Source: Theobroma cacao
Lineage: Eukaryota; Streptophyta; Magnoliopsida; Malvales; Malvaceae
Direction of reading: 5' to 3'
Length of the DNA: 64,000 nucleotides
NCBI RefSeq assembly: GCF_000208745.1
Contig: NC_030859.1
Coordinates: 18,699,856 to 18,763,855, forward strand
Of the stretch, positions 22,851 through 35,415 are shown piece after piece; the stretch's first letter is position 1; each line of letters opens with the position of its first letter. The notes below the pieces were generated by a model, which was not told the origin of the DNA, searched no databases, and saw only the letters and a program-made list of their open reading frames with translations. The position numbers were made by a program, and so were the translations under genes.

Positions 22851-23030
22851 TTTAGGATCCAACCAAATGAAAACTTCAATCTCGAATATTCCCCTACCAA
22901 CAACTTGTGTGCTATCAATTTAGATCTATTTCTGCAAGTTGTGCTGCCACACCAGATCTTGGCTGATGCAATCTCTGCTGATATCTTGAAATTATGGATT
23001 CATCTTCTTTTTAAAATCATGGCTGATCTT
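22851..23030. repeat. Dispersed ~175-bp repeat, copy a (3' of thioredoxin gene)
   Basis: Related at roughly three quarters identity by eye to 24893-25062 in intron 2 of the thioredoxin gene. Shared landmarks are ACCAACAACTT, CTATTTCTGCAAGTT, CCAGATCTTGGCTGAT and ATCTTGAAAT. Same orientation. No family name. Confidence 0.6.
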
Positions 23031-23573
23031 AATATAAGGAACAACTTGCCTTGAAAATTCTGTAGGGGCAGGAAATTCCATTGTAACATTGATTTGGTAG
23101 CATAAAAACAGTGTAAATTATGACACAATAGCAATATTCTTCAACCAGACACAGTCCAGGGTGATAAAAGAGTTTTAAGGCTGTAAGCAACTGGGAATTT
23201 GGAACTACTTGAAAAGATTTGAATGTCTTTGGATCAGATAGCACATATCTGAGGAGACAAAGCATATGCCATTGAGCCAAGATTTCCAAGAATCAAAACA
23301 AGAGTGACCTACTATTAGTACTAGTACTACTATAATATAATCAATTCGATTAGAGCTATTGTCCAAAAGCTTATGAAATCTTTGGAAAAAGAATAAGTCT
23401 TTGCCCTGCCATCTATACACCAAAAAATGGTTTTACTCCATTCAAAAGGTTTGGTACAACATAATACAACTTTGGAACTACATTATGCATCAAATCGGCA
23501 CCGAGAAGATATGTATTAACACTTGGAAGCAAAATCCAGTACCTTAGCAGTAAATAATCACTCTTGTTCTTCT

Positions 23574-26500
23574 TCACATCTCATTATCTAGGATATCCCG
23601 CATCATTTGTATAGGAATGAGGCCCTCAGTTCGGATTGCCTCTTTGTTTGGATCAGGGCTGATGAAGAACAGAGTAGGCAGCCCTCTAACCTGGTACACA
23701 AGAATGTCAAGTTCTAGTCAGTTCATACTATACTAAACTGACAGGAAGATTTCCAGTCAATTTGACCTAAAATGGTAATCAGCCCCTTTAGTTGGGCGAA
23801 TGGTTGCTGCCATATCAGAATAGGTAGACAAGGAAGGGAAAAGGTTAACTTAAAAAATAACTATTACTTGCAAATTACCTGCATATCATGTGCAAATTCA
23901 TACTCATCATCAGTATCAACTTTGACAATAATTGCATTTTTCTCATACTCAACTGCTAGCTGTAAAAAAAATAGTTATACATTGAGAGGTTATCCTTCAA
24001 CTCCAAACTGGATCAAACAAATCAAGCTGGTGCTACATGTTCACCATAACCAACTAGTCCAAACCATTTCACCATTAGTTAATGAGTATGCATTTCAGTG
24101 AATTAAATGCATTAATGCAATACAGAATCTAGGTGACCCCAAACTTTTTATAACTAAAGCCACCAAATATAAAAAGCAAACCCCAGTCTGATACAACCAA
24201 ATGCCTGCATCTAATTTGAGAGGATACGGATCAAAGAGCTACTTAAGCTTTGCATTGCTTTGCATAGTGATCATAACATATTTAAGGACAGTGTTTTTGT
24301 CACTTCTCGGAATGAGGCATCACAAAGTATTTAGAATATATAGACCTATTTTTCATAACTATAATGTACATGAGAACTATCAGCAAACATTTTACTTGTG
24401 CATTAAATGCAAATTTAGAATATATAGAATCTATCTTTCATGATGGAGATGAAACTGAGAATTTTGAGCAAGCATTTTACTTGTGCATCAAATGCAAAAT
24501 GTCAGCATCAATGACATTTCCAGGATCTACTTTCCCCAAAAACTAAGTTAATACTATGTTCAGAAATGATACATTCTGAAAATGGTTGGGGACAACTCAC
24601 GATAACATCATGTTTTTTGCAGAAAATTCTGCAGTACAAAATGTCAGAAGCTCTCTTCTCCTTTAATTCTACTATAGAAGGCTACTCTCTGGGAGAGAAA
24701 TCAGTGTCCCATACCTTAATGGAACTCTGGAGAGAAATGGGTGTCCTGTACCATACTCATCTTATATCACAAAATTTCTCCAATTACAACGGGCGCACAT
24801 GTATATCTAAATCTCTTTAGATATGGAGTTGTTTCCCACTGCCCATCATTTTTCCTCTTTAGTTTTCAGCTATAGTCTAGTGCATTGGCATGTTTCTAGT
24901 CCTCTTAAGGTCCACCAAACTGAAAACTACAAAGCAGTCCGAAATATTCCTTACCAACAACTTAGACTAAGAATTTAATCTATTTCTGCAAGTTCTGCAG
25001 CCAGACCAGATCTTGGCTGATACAGTCTCAGCTAAAATCTTGAAATCATGGGTTCATCTCCTACTAGCTTGTTGAAGTCAGATTTAACTCTTATTTTCAC
25101 TCTTATTCTTACGATCCTACATCCAATGCTAGTTCCTACTAAGATCAAGAAGTTCAATCTTTGTAACTATAAGCATTAGCACAATTGCAGTTGGGTTCTT
25201 TTCGTGCTTTTTATTGCAAACATTGTAAAATCAGGATCAAGAATTCAGTCTATTTAACCATAAGCATTGGTACAATTGAAGATAAGATAAGACACAAACC
25301 ACAACGGTACTTTATTCTTCAGAACAGAAAAAACCACTCTTATCCACTGATTCTATCTATTTGAGCTAAAGGCAAACTTAACATAAGTTCAAGCCTAGTG
25401 AGAATATTCTCTTAGAATGATTCCAGAGGCCTAGGATTTAACTGTGTATTCATGATTGGTGATGAAAGGCTACCTCCATTACATATCCTAAGCTTGAGGA
25501 GAAATGAAACAAATTTAAACTCAAACATACAACTTTTACTTTTTGTTCTGTATTGTTACAGACTGCAAAATAACTTGAAACTGAAAAGATTCTCGCCTCA
25601 AACAACTGGGACAGAAGTTCTAACTAGTAGCCATCCTATCATATTCATAATAATCCACAGTTACCAAATGCAAATAATCAAAGAGGAAACTGACTAAATA
25701 AGCTTACCATTTCAAGTTCTTGAGCCATCAAAATGCAGGGCCCACACCATGTTGCATAGAAATCAATAATTATGGGTACACTTCTCTCCCCCCTTACTAG
25801 CTCCTCTACTTCCTGAGCAGACATCTTCTTCTGCCCACCCAAAATAACAAATGAACTCATCAAATTTCAAATATCCAGAAAGCACCATTACATATGAACC
25901 AGAAAAAAGAAAGAAAAGCATCCCATTCCAAGTAAAAACAGCTCATTATTACTCCACTAATAAACAAATCTAAAGAATCGGTATAACTTTAGTAAAACTC
26001 TTCAAATTCCCTTCTTTTCTCAATCTTCTCAGCAACCAAATAGAGCAATTAGCTAAACAAACCACCCTAAAAAGCCCAAATAGTCACAAATTTAATATAA
26101 ATGTACATTTTCCCCTGTTTGAATGAGGAAGAAAATTAACGGGAACAAAAACACAAAAGAAAACTGAATGATACAAAAACTAAAACTATCTTGAATTCCA
26201 AGTCAAAAACCTTCAATTTCACTTCCTTAATCTTTCCAATTATGAATAATCTAAAAAAGATTAAAAATTCACAAGATTTCTCTTTCCTTTTTCCAAATTT
26301 CGCAGCAACCCAATAGAGCAAATGGCAAAAGAAAACAAACCCAGAAAGCCAAAAAAACAGAGAGAGATAGAAAGAAGAAACGTTTTACCACAAGATAATC
26401 TTCTCTGACATATTTGCCAAGTGTGGGTTTGCAAAGCAGCTTTCTTGGTTGTGTTGAAAGTGAGAAAGGTCTAACGTTTGTGGTAGAGAAAAAGAGTGAG

Positions 26501-26589
26501 TTTTGCAAATGGGTTTTCGATGAAAAGTAAGAGAGAGGTGGAAGTGAAGGAATTGTGTGAGAAAGAGTGTGGGTTTGGAAGAGAGCCAT
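23574..26589 (-). CDS. CITRX: Thioredoxin z / CITRX, chloroplastic, four exons
   Basis: Exons (minus strand): 26589-26389, 25830-25708, 23959-23879 and 23690-23574; 173 residues in all, introns of 558, 1748 and 188 bp with GT-AG borders and all in phase 0. Residues 1 to about 58 are a Ser/Thr-rich plastid transit peptide. The motif GKYVREDYLVKK opens the mature part, the active site WCGPC is at 95-99, and the cis-proline is P140 in GLPT. The C-terminus ends MRDILDNEM, as in the CITRX/Trx z family. In Arabidopsis Trx z is a subunit of the plastid-encoded RNA polymerase complex and is needed for chloroplast gene expression; tomato CITRX was found as a Cf-9-interacting thioredoxin. All key residues are intact. 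Confidence 0.96.
24329..24500. repeat. ~86-bp tandem duplication in thioredoxin intron 2
   Basis: Two adjacent units, 24329-24414 and 24415-24500, share TTAGAATATATAGA at their start and AGCAARCATTTTACTTGTGC towards their end. Imperfect but plain by eye. Confidence 0.65.
24893..25062. repeat. Dispersed ~175-bp repeat, copy b (thioredoxin intron 2)
   Basis: Direct-repeat partner of 22851-23030. It lies within the long 1748-bp second intron and may account in part for its length. Confidence 0.6.
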
Positions 26590-27297
26590 CTCTGGTAGGA
26601 GGAGAGGCTTAAGGTCTTGCAGTTGGAGGTTTAGTAGAGAGGGAAGTAATGAAATGAAAATTCTTTGTGGATATTATAGTGGGTGTGTTTGGCTGCTTGA
26701 ATATTCATATTCATTGCTTCGGAATTAGGATTTCTCTGTGATGGAATAGAGAAATCTAGATCGAGTTACATGTAGTGTGGATTATATATTATTTATACTA
26801 CGAATATAGTATAAAATTCTGAATAAATCATTACACTGAAAATTAATTTTTGACAAAAGAAAAATAAACGAATTGCTTCTGTTTATCCTACTCAGATTGT
26901 ATGCATAACATTGTCTATAACTAGCCTTGGGCAAACTTGTAAAGATATATCTGGCTGGAACTAGAATCAATGGATCAACAAGTATCAAGCAAATATATAT
27001 GTAGAAGGGGTCGGTACCACATTTGAAATGATCAATTGGAGATTTACTATGATAATTATTCTTCTCATGCAGGATTCTTAATTTCTTTGACTAGTGCAAA
27101 TTCTTTGAAAAGCAGTAGCTGTTTCCTTGTCACAATAAATTCAAGAAATTGAATTGTTAAGCTTCAAAGCTCAGTCCATATATATTATCTTAGTTCTCAC
27201 TTCTTCCCACACCTCAGACTCTCGGTTAATCCTCCTCTTTTCTCTCTCCGTTTGTCTTCCTTGATTTGAACATTTTCCGAACTCCTAGTTTAGCATC
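26590..27297. promoter_or_regulatory. Shared upstream region between thioredoxin z (-) and PR-10 pseudogene (+)
   Basis: About 708 bp separate the two divergent ATGs. A pyrimidine-rich leader (CTCCTCTTTTCTCTCTCCG) precedes the PR-10 ATG. I saw no convincing TATA box on the thioredoxin side, as is usual for plastid housekeeping genes. A bidirectional promoter is possible but not shown. Confidence 0.35.
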
Positions 27298-27877
27298 ATG
27301 GCTGTTGTCACTTATGAAATGGAGGTTGCTACCTCAATTCCCCCCAGCCAAGATGTTCAAGGCCTTTGTTCTTGATGCTGACAACCTTATCCCCAAGGTT
27401 GTGCCACAGGCAATCAAGAGCTCTGAGCTCCTTGAAGGAGATGGAGGGCCTGGAAGTATCAAGAAGATTACTTTTGGTGAAGGTTAGTTTGCATCGTAAC
27501 TACTGCAGTTTTCATTTCTTGCCACTACTTCAAAGTAATAAATGCTCTATTGATTTTCTTGGCAACAAATGTTGGCAGCCAATTCAAGTGTGTGAAGCAC
27601 AAGGTTGAAGGAATAGACAAAGAGATTTTTCATACAGTTATAGTGTGATGGAAGGTGATGCTTTGATGAATACACTTGAGAAGATCAATTACGAGTTTAC
27701 GACACCGGGTTTGTTGCAGGCCCAGATGGAGGATCAGTTTGCAAGAGCACCAGCAAGTATTATACCATTGGTGACAATGAGATCAAGGAAGAGCAAATTA
27801 AGACTGGCAAAGAAAGGGCCTTCGGAATGTACAAGGCTGTTGAAGCTTACCTCTTGGCAAATCCTGCCTACAACTAG
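27298..27877 (+). pseudogene. PR-10 / Bet v 1-like gene, broken
   Basis: Exon 1 is about 27298-27482 and exon 2 about 27575-27877, the two-exon layout of PR-10 genes. Recognisable pieces in different frames are [62 protein letters not shown] and [17 protein letters not shown] before the TAG. Lesions seen: one extra C in a C run near 27340-27345; a one-base loss near 27630; an 11-base tract in place of about 3 near 27697-27707; and an altered intron acceptor (TTGG where an AG is expected). The first could be a sequence error, but not all of them. Intact PR-10 proteins are about 160-residue cytosolic ligand-binding proteins induced in defence. Confidence 0.85.
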
Positions 27878-28560
27878 GTTGCCTTTCAGCTCCTGCTTGC
27901 TGCTCTTCATGTCATCAGTTTTTAATGTTGTGATTTGATATTTCTTTGATTGGCTAAATAAGAGTGATCATCTGCATTCATTATAATTGAAGAGTTTGAA
28001 TTGTATTATCTTTGATATATTAAATGATAATCAAAGGTTACTTGCAGAAAGTTTGCGTTAATCTGCAATTTGCAAAATTTGTTTTTCTTCATAAATCTTT
28101 TGAGTTGATGGAATCCAAACCCCACCTCTTTCCAATACATTAACTTAAAAGTCTGACAAAGATTGATTTAGTTTTCTAAAATTTTCATGTAACTTGATAC
28201 GGGCAATGAGACTAAATCCTCCACTTTCTATGACAGAATGATCACTTCGCACAAGTTGGCAAAGACTTGGTAAATTACCTTTCCCTCATTTTTTCCGATC
28301 AAATCTCCCAAACTCAAATCCTGATTCTATCCCTTTTTTTCAAACAAAACAAAAGTTAGCTTGATTTTGAGGCTGAGTTGGTTGATTCATCCTATAACTC
28401 CCAAAAATTAGCTTGCTTTTGAAGCCAAGTTCTCATTAATATAAATACCCTTTTCTATAATGTACAAAAATTTTAATCATTCTTAAATCTCAATTTTTCA
28501 CTTTTTTTGAAGAAATTGGATTATCATCACTGATTTTCGTCTTCAAAATTTTTATCAATT
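27878..28560. other. 3' flank of the PR-10 pseudogene, no gene seen
   Basis: Probable old 3' UTR then AT-rich DNA. 'gttagcttgattttgaggc' and 'ttagcttgcttttgaagcc' at about 28354 and 28408 form a small tandem duplication. Confidence 0.45.
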
Positions 28561-28569
28561 TCAATTCAC

Positions 28570-28849
28570 ACAAATCACAGATGAAAACATCAAAGTAGTT
28601 GTAGAAGAATACTTCAAGTTGGGAAATATTGACAAGACTATTCAACAAGAGTTTGCAGCACTTGATTTGAATCTCGAATTACGAATAGTGCAGAAGTACA
28701 TCGCTGCCTACCTCGTTCACAAGTTTGCTTCGATGCTAAACCTTTGTAAAAAGATGAAGATGGACGACACCAAAGTTTTGTATTCGATTCTCTTTATCAA
28801 AGATTGTTCTTTCATAGTTGATGTTGCTATGATAAAAAAAACATTATAA
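28570..28849 (+). CDS. Unrecognised coding-like fragment (possibly MA3-like)
   Basis: An open frame of about 90 codons without its own ATG at the start. It reads ITDENIKVVVEEYFKLGNID, followed by a helix-like stretch with EFAALDLNLELRIVQKYI, and ends at a TAA. The EEYF...GNID opening faintly resembles the start of MA3 domains found in eIF4G and PDCD4-like proteins, but the remainder fits poorly. It could be a relic exon or chance. No function is assigned. Confidence 0.22.
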
Positions 28850-31020
28850 GAAAGTGGCACTCTTAGTCCATGCTGACAATAATAATTCGATCGCAGCTGA
28901 GGATACTTTCAAGATTGTTCATCAAGCTTGACAAACTCTCTTATCTTATCACAATAAAAGAAGAAGAACAACTTAACGGGATGGAGTGAAATCTCTTTTT
29001 TTTTTATTTGAATTACATCTTTACATGTACTCAAAATTTTCATAAAAAATAATGTAGTTGGTTTTGATTTTGTTCTGATTTTATTTTTCTATTGTTTTAC
29101 ATGATTTTCAAGTTTTCGTCCCAAGTTTAGGAATGAAAATATGTTATTAATTTTAAATATAGACAGAATAAAGAATTTATTCATGGGGATTCATATTTAG
29201 CATTTCCATCAGTTGATTTCTTTGACCTCCAACCTAGTGCTTTGTTTTCATCCAAGTTGGGACCCCAAAGACTTAAGTTGTTACTGTTTTTTTCTACAAT
29301 AATTCTTCCTTATCATCTTTCCGTGATCGATGTTTGACAGCGTTTACCAAATTATGTAAATTTCAAAAGTTAAAACAAAACGTCAAATGTTTCAATAATT
29401 TAATAATAATTCCAATAATAATAAAATTAAAGTTGAATTTTGTTTAACTATCTATTCCAATCTCTCTTAATAAGTAGTATTATATATCTTTATTTCTTTT
29501 ATTTTCATTCATATTTAATTAAATTAGATAATAAATTGAATGATCGTGAATGCTTTTTTTTTTGTTTATATATTTGTATTGAAAAACAAGACAATTTCTC
29601 TTCAAGTAAGTAGCTGGAAGGGTTTTATTAGCCCAGCCAAAGGCGACTAGGCAAAAGAAGTTACAAATACAAATCTCTTTCAAAAGGAAATTAAGACAAA
29701 CACACATCAATTTCCATATAACATTACAGGCATAAATAAATTAAAGTTTGTTCATCAGGGCATCGCCCTAGACCACAGTGTAGCTGTACGTGAATTAATT
29801 TTTTTAAAATTTTTTAACATGAAATATATTCACTTATAATTAAATTAATATTCATATACATTAAGTTTTAATTTTATACGTCCGACGCCAAGGTGACTGT
29901 GAAAGTTAGTATTAACAAATTAACAAACCTATACAAATTAAAAAAAAAAAGTCATATGTCTAATATGGATTTATATAGACTGTTATTTTTTTAGAAAGCA
30001 TATAATTAGATATATTTTTTATTAGAGTGGTATATATTGTACAAACTTCATATATAAATCTCCTTTGAATTGAAATTTTACTTTATATTTTTTAGTTGTC
30101 ATCGTTCTTCAGTATTGATGGGCTCCTTGCTCCATATATATATGGACAATTGGATTTTTATAAAGTGGAACTTGGTTATAAAGTTGAAGGAAAGTCCAGA
30201 GACTAAAATTAAAGTTAAGCATGGCATGCATATATATATTACTTCCTACTTGTTTGATGACAAAAGGAAAGCATATCCCATGAGAAATCAACTAAATTGG
30301 AAGAATCAATTTAAAACTTTAGCAAAATATTGAAAATTTGACATTCAATTAAACATTTAAACTAAACTAATTAATTACTTATAAAAGTAGACTTATATGC
30401 ATTTGAATATTTAGTTTAATAGTAGGTGCATCTTAATTTATTAAAATCCAATGTATTTCAAAAGGTAAAAGAAGTTGTATCAATGACAAGTGCTTGGTGG
30501 TCCTCTTTAGTTCTATCTCATTGGTTAAGACCTACCCAATTTTTTTTTTAAAAAAAAATCAATAGGCAGGGTTATATATCATCTTATTTTGTTGTTTCAA
30601 CTAGTTTTTAATTTGGAGTGATCACTCCAAAATTTCTTCTCTATTATAAGAAGAGTATACCAAAATAATTTATTTGGTATAAACAAAGTATTTTCTTTTT
30701 AAGTTCTCACAAAAAGATCTTCTCTCTCTCTTAAATTAGGGAGAGAAGATTTAAGTCTTGATGAGTTTAACTTCTAATTAGGTTATTTAAGATATTTTAT
30801 ACTATTGATCTTTGAGTTTTTAGCATATAGTTATACCAAATACAACTGTATTAAAAAAAAAAAGGTTAAAGACCAAATTTATCACTATTTTTTGGTCAAT
30901 TTTAAATTTTACCATTGTATTTGAATTGCATTGAATTTTGTCGTTGTATTTTTAGTTTTATTGATTTTTGAATAAAAATAAATAAATTAACAAAATTGCC
31001 ACTTGCATTAATAAAATATT
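28850..31020. other. Intergenic, AT-rich, no gene seen
   Basis: Only short frames, none with domains. Around 29590-29760 is a slightly GC-richer patch without recognisable product. A TTAATAAAAT at 31008-31017 may be the left target duplication of the LINE that follows. Confidence 0.45.
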
Positions 31021-31074
31021 CTAATTCCATTACTTGTTCTCCAAAATCATTGAAATCTTATAGTAACAAGGGAT

Positions 31075-32145
31075 GGTAAATCCTCGACTGTGCCTTAATT
31101 GTTAATGAAGTCATTGCTCCATGAAAAAAGATAGAAAGGGTGGCATTTTTTTCAAGATCAACTTTGAAAAGTCCTTTTATTGTGTTTTTCTTGACCTTGT
31201 CATGATGAAATGGGCTTTGATAGTAAATGGAGGGCATGGATCCAAGCCTGCATCTCGTCCGCTAACATCTCGATTCTTGTTAACGTTGCTCCTACTTGCC
31301 AATTTAAGATGAAATGAGTCTTACGTAAGGGCTGCCCCATCTCTTCCTTTCCTTTTCAACTTTGTTGGAGAAGCCTTGAGTATTTTAATTAACAAAGCTT
31401 CCGAAAAGGAATTGATCAAGCCCTTCAAAATGAGCAATAGTGATCTGGAAATCTGCCACCTCCAATACGCCGATGATACAGCCTTTACCCTCCAAGCAGA
31501 TTTGGACATCTTACTCAACACTAGAAGAGTCATTTGGTGCTTCCATATCATCATTGGTCTTCACATCAACTTTCATAAGGGCTTTCTCTACGGGGTTGGC
31601 ATTGGCCAATCTACTCTCGCTGACTGGGCAACAATCATCAACTGCAAAACTGACTCTCTACCTTCTTCGTACCTTGGCATCCCTCTTGGTGCCAGCCAGA
31701 GTTCCCTTCATGCCTGGCAACCGGTGATTGATAAACTTGAAGCTCGCCTCTCATGCTGGAAAGCTAGAAAGCTCTCCATGGGAGGTCGAATCACCATTCT
31801 TAACTCGGTCCTTTCTAGCTTGCCAATCTATTTTACGTCTCTATTTCACATTCCTGCAAGAGTTAGAGATAAGCTTGAAAGGCTGCAACGGAGGTTCCTT
31901 TGGAGCGGATCGTCGCCCTCGAGAAAGATCCACCTTGCCAACTGAGAATCAGTATGCCTCCCTAAACCTCTCGGTGGCCTCGGTGTTATTAATTTACAAC
32001 TCCAAAACCGAGCTTTACTTAATAAATGGGTCTGGCGCTGCGAAAATGAACTGGACTACCTTTGGAGATCTCTCATTGATGCTAAAACCGGCGGTAACCA
32101 CCGTAGGCTTCCCTCCCAATGAGTTTTCTAACAAGTGCTCTAAAT
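31075..32145 (+). pseudogene. LINE reverse transcriptase remnant
   Basis: Homology starts at ILDCALIVNEVI with KKDRKGGIFFKINFEKSF after it, and continues through a frame change near 31320-31375. A 189-codon open piece at 31376-31945 carries the catalytic YADDT (31466-31480), SYLGIPLG, and LSCWKARKLSMGGRITILNS, all hallmarks of plant non-LTR reverse transcriptases. Beyond 31945 the frame shifts to CLPKPLGGLGVINLQLQNRA and decays. The YADD aspartates are intact, but the domain as a whole is broken. Confidence 0.9.
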
Positions 32146-32569
32146 TATGAAAAAACATAGTTAGCCCACTGAATTCTTCCAATAGCTTTCACACTGTCCC
32201 CAACTCTGGTTTTAGCATATGTATTGGCAACGGTAAACGTGTTGACTTCTAGAATGATAGGTGGATAAGTAATGTGACTCTCAAATACTTTTTCCCAAAG
32301 ATCTATGCCTTTTCCAATAACAAAAATAGGGGTGGTTCAAGAGTTTGGAAATTGGCCTAACCATATCTGGAGATGGTATATCCAACTCCGTCATCCTCTC
32401 TTGGGTTGGGAGGTTGATCAATGGCAAGACTTCCTTTTTGTCATCAACCGCAAATCATTTGGGGAAAACTTTGATGACAAACTTATCTGGGAAAGCTCCA
32501 CTAACAGGTTCTATTTTGCTAACTCCTATAATATTACCATTAGCTCTCAAGGTTCCTTTTCTAGAATTT

Positions 32570-32720
32570 GGAAGTAGGTTTGGACTAGCCTCGCTCCCCA
32601 TAAAGTGGAGGCTTTTTGCTGGCTGGTTCTTAAAGGCAAACTTGCAGTGAAGGCTAAACTTGTTAAAAGAGGCATGATCTCTCCCACCTCCACCAGCTGT
32701 ATCCTCTGTCATTCGTATCC
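32570..32720 (+). pseudogene. LINE zinc-binding (zf-RVT-like) remnant
   Basis: The words VEAFCWLVLKGKLAVKAKL and STSCILCHSYP match the conserved tail domain of plant LINE reverse transcriptases. It lies between reverse transcriptase and RNase H, in the expected order. Confidence 0.75.
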
Positions 32721-33146
32721 CCGAAGCTGTCAACCTTTTTGTTTTCACTTGCCAGGAATCTTGGTTAATTGGGACCAAGTAGTGCAAGTTTGTGGTGCAT
32801 CAACTGGGTTAGACATCAAGACCCCTCAATTTGCTTCCAAGCTTGGAATGACTCTCTCATACCCCCAAGCAAAATGCCATTATGGAGGCTTAGTTTCTTC
32901 GCCATTTTTTTGGTCTATTTGGCTTTTTTGAAATGACATTGTTTTCAATGGCAAACAATGGGACGATAATCAAGTTTTCGACATAGCTCGTACGAGAATT
33001 GCCTTGTGGGCCAAAGCAAAATGGCCATCCTCAACTCCTCCCACTTTGACATTTTCCGCTCTCCTAACCTAGCCATTGTTGTTGGTAAACCGAAACCACC
33101 TTCGGTCACTGCTTGGTGGGCCTGCCCTCCCTCTAACCTTTTTAAT

Positions 33147-33561
33147 ACAACATCGATGGAGCTTCCTGTGGATGTCTAGGCAATGCCGGGATTGGTGGGG
33201 TTCTCAGAGACAGCAATGGTTCAATCAAAATGCTCTTCTCTAAATTTGTTGGAGTCACAGACTCAAACTCAGCCGAACTCCTTGTTGCCAAGGAAGGCTT
33301 CCTTACATTCTGGGCTTCTCAATAGTCCTCTTCCCATCCTTTGATCATTGAGAGTGACTTTTCAAACGTTGTTAAATGAATTAACTCCCCTCATTCATTA
33401 CCATGGAGAATGAGGCCTACCCTATTTCAGATCGAGTCGCTTAAACACAATCTCATTAATTGGAGTATCACCCACATCCCAAGGAATGCTAATGACATGG
33501 CCGACAACCTGGAAAAATCTGGTCTCCTCCGTCAAGCGGATTTCTTCGTGGTTATTGGCTA
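33147..33561 (+). pseudogene. LINE RNase H remnant
   Basis: The frame reads IDGASCGCLGNAGIGGVLRD, then NSAELLVAKEGF, IESDFSNVVK and ITHIPRNANDMAD, the plant RNase H (RVT_3-like) pattern with its conserved acidic residues. In-frame TAG (after FWASQ) and TGA (after VVK) interrupt it. Confidence 0.85.
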
Positions 33562-33775
33562 GTTCCATCTCATGTAATTCACTTTTTCTGCTCCTTTTGT
33601 GGCTAGGATTTGTGATTCCCCAACTGCCTTTTTGCCTTGCAGTTGGAGAGGAACTTTTGTTTCCCTTTTAGCATCAACTGAATGCTTTGTACGAACTCAT
33701 TGAGGCCACTAGTTCACCTATGGTCCTCTTTTACAATCATAGCTATTGCCTTTCAAAAAAAAATTTTAATAAAAT

Positions 33776-34741
33776 TAAATTATAGTGATAAATTAAATTC
33801 AATATATTAAATCATAATATAATGATAAATTTTACTTTAATCCTTAAAGAAAAAAAAAGATAATGATATTTTGTTGTAGATGATCTTTGTAATTAAGTAT
33901 CACAAGTACCATTATACCGAACATAACAATTACCGATTTGAAATAGTGATAGGAAAGGTCGTCTAATTCTAATTCTAATTATCTAATAGGAGAGGTGAAG
34001 TACTTAATAAAGGTAGTGTGGGCATATAAGGCTATAACCAAAGCATATAGGCGAAAGTTAACCACAATTTAGGCCTTAGGGTGAGTTAGGCATCGAGCTT
34101 GGAAAGTGCTTTAACTTTAATTCCCAACACTCTTCCAATTTGGTATTTTCCAAAGTACCTCCCAACGTGTTTTTACATTTGAAAAAGCAACTTTTTGAGA
34201 TTGAAATTACATTTTCGACAAAATTTTGTATGAATTATTCTGTTGTGTTCTATCAGGTATTTTTGATGAATTTTCAACAAAAAATTTTATCAAAAATAAT
34301 TTGTTATTTTATATTTAGACATATTATGTATTTTTTTTTCATCAAATTAACACATGATACCCCTTTTTAACTTTTATCAGACCGATATCAAACACTTGTA
34401 ATATAATTGAATGACCTTACTTATATCAATTATCATTTTCAATAAGAATCGATTGATAAAGAATTTTTTCATTAAAAATAAATATAGGCATTTTTTTATA
34501 TAAGAAAACGCAATCGTGACTCAAATCTAGGGATTGATTTTTATTCACATTTCATTATCACTGGAGTTGTGACCTAGAAATCAAGTGGCGTCAAACAAAA
34601 GCAGTTTTAATCGAAGTTGATTAGCGTCAACAAAGGGCGTTTTTCCATTTAGAATATGCATAATATAGATGCTCTCAACAAGTGATCAGCCCACTTCTCT
34701 TTTTCTATATTTTTCCATTGTGAATCAATCAAATACGACAA

Positions 34742-34775
<34 letters not shown>

Positions 34776-35406
34776 ATATATATGTATAAATATATTATAA
34801 TGCAATAAAATAATATATGGGTAAAAAAATGAATTAAATAGATATCAAATAGGTTTTATTAGATCCAAAATGAGTTTCCTTTATTACTGATTCAATTTGA
34901 TATTATCATCAGCTAAACAAATTAATTAATATTTAATATATATATATATATATATTTATATACCCACACACATACATATACATAAATGAAAGTAAATCAT
35001 TAAATAAAAAGGTAAATCAAAAGCTATGACAAAATGAGGACCCATAATAATGAGGCAGCTTTTGCTTATGCATATCATTTGTCATATGTATAAATGCATA
35101 AGTGATCACAGAATCTGAAGGAAATGAAGCATTTGATAAATTAAAAATTATAGAGTAAGATACTATTACTTGCTTTGTTTATTTCTTAATGCTTAGATAT
35201 TGTTTTATAAGTATCCACACATGGAAGAAGATATTATTCGTAAAGAATTAATTACTAGCAAAAGTCAAGGATGCTCACTAAGGAAATAAAAAGTTGTGAA
35301 AGTTTCTTTGGACCATAAAAGGGGAATGTAGATAATGGTTTAAATTGGCTAAAAGGAAAAGATACTGATAGTGATTTTCATATGCAGATACCCTACGATA
35401 TTTATA
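33776..35406. other. Intergenic with TA microsatellites, no gene seen
   Basis: AT-rich. Microsatellites: a TA run with TATG interruptions at 34742-34793 and a second AT run at about 34937-34960. No gene was found. Confidence 0.55.
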
Positions 35407-35415
35407 TTAAATATA

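Larger units (their letters stand above)
31021..33763 (+). mobile_element. 5'-truncated, degraded L1-type LINE with RNase H domain
   Basis: Order of remains: partial reverse transcriptase, a zinc-binding reverse-transcriptase-associated region, an RNase H domain, a 3' UTR and a poly(A) tract (33755-33763). The endonuclease and first ORF are missing. TTAATAAAAT flanks it at 31008-31017 and 33766-33775, a possible 10-bp target duplication, though the local AT content makes this weak. Many stops and frameshifts mean it is inactive. The 5' border could lie anywhere from 31018 to about 31075. Confidence 0.9.
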
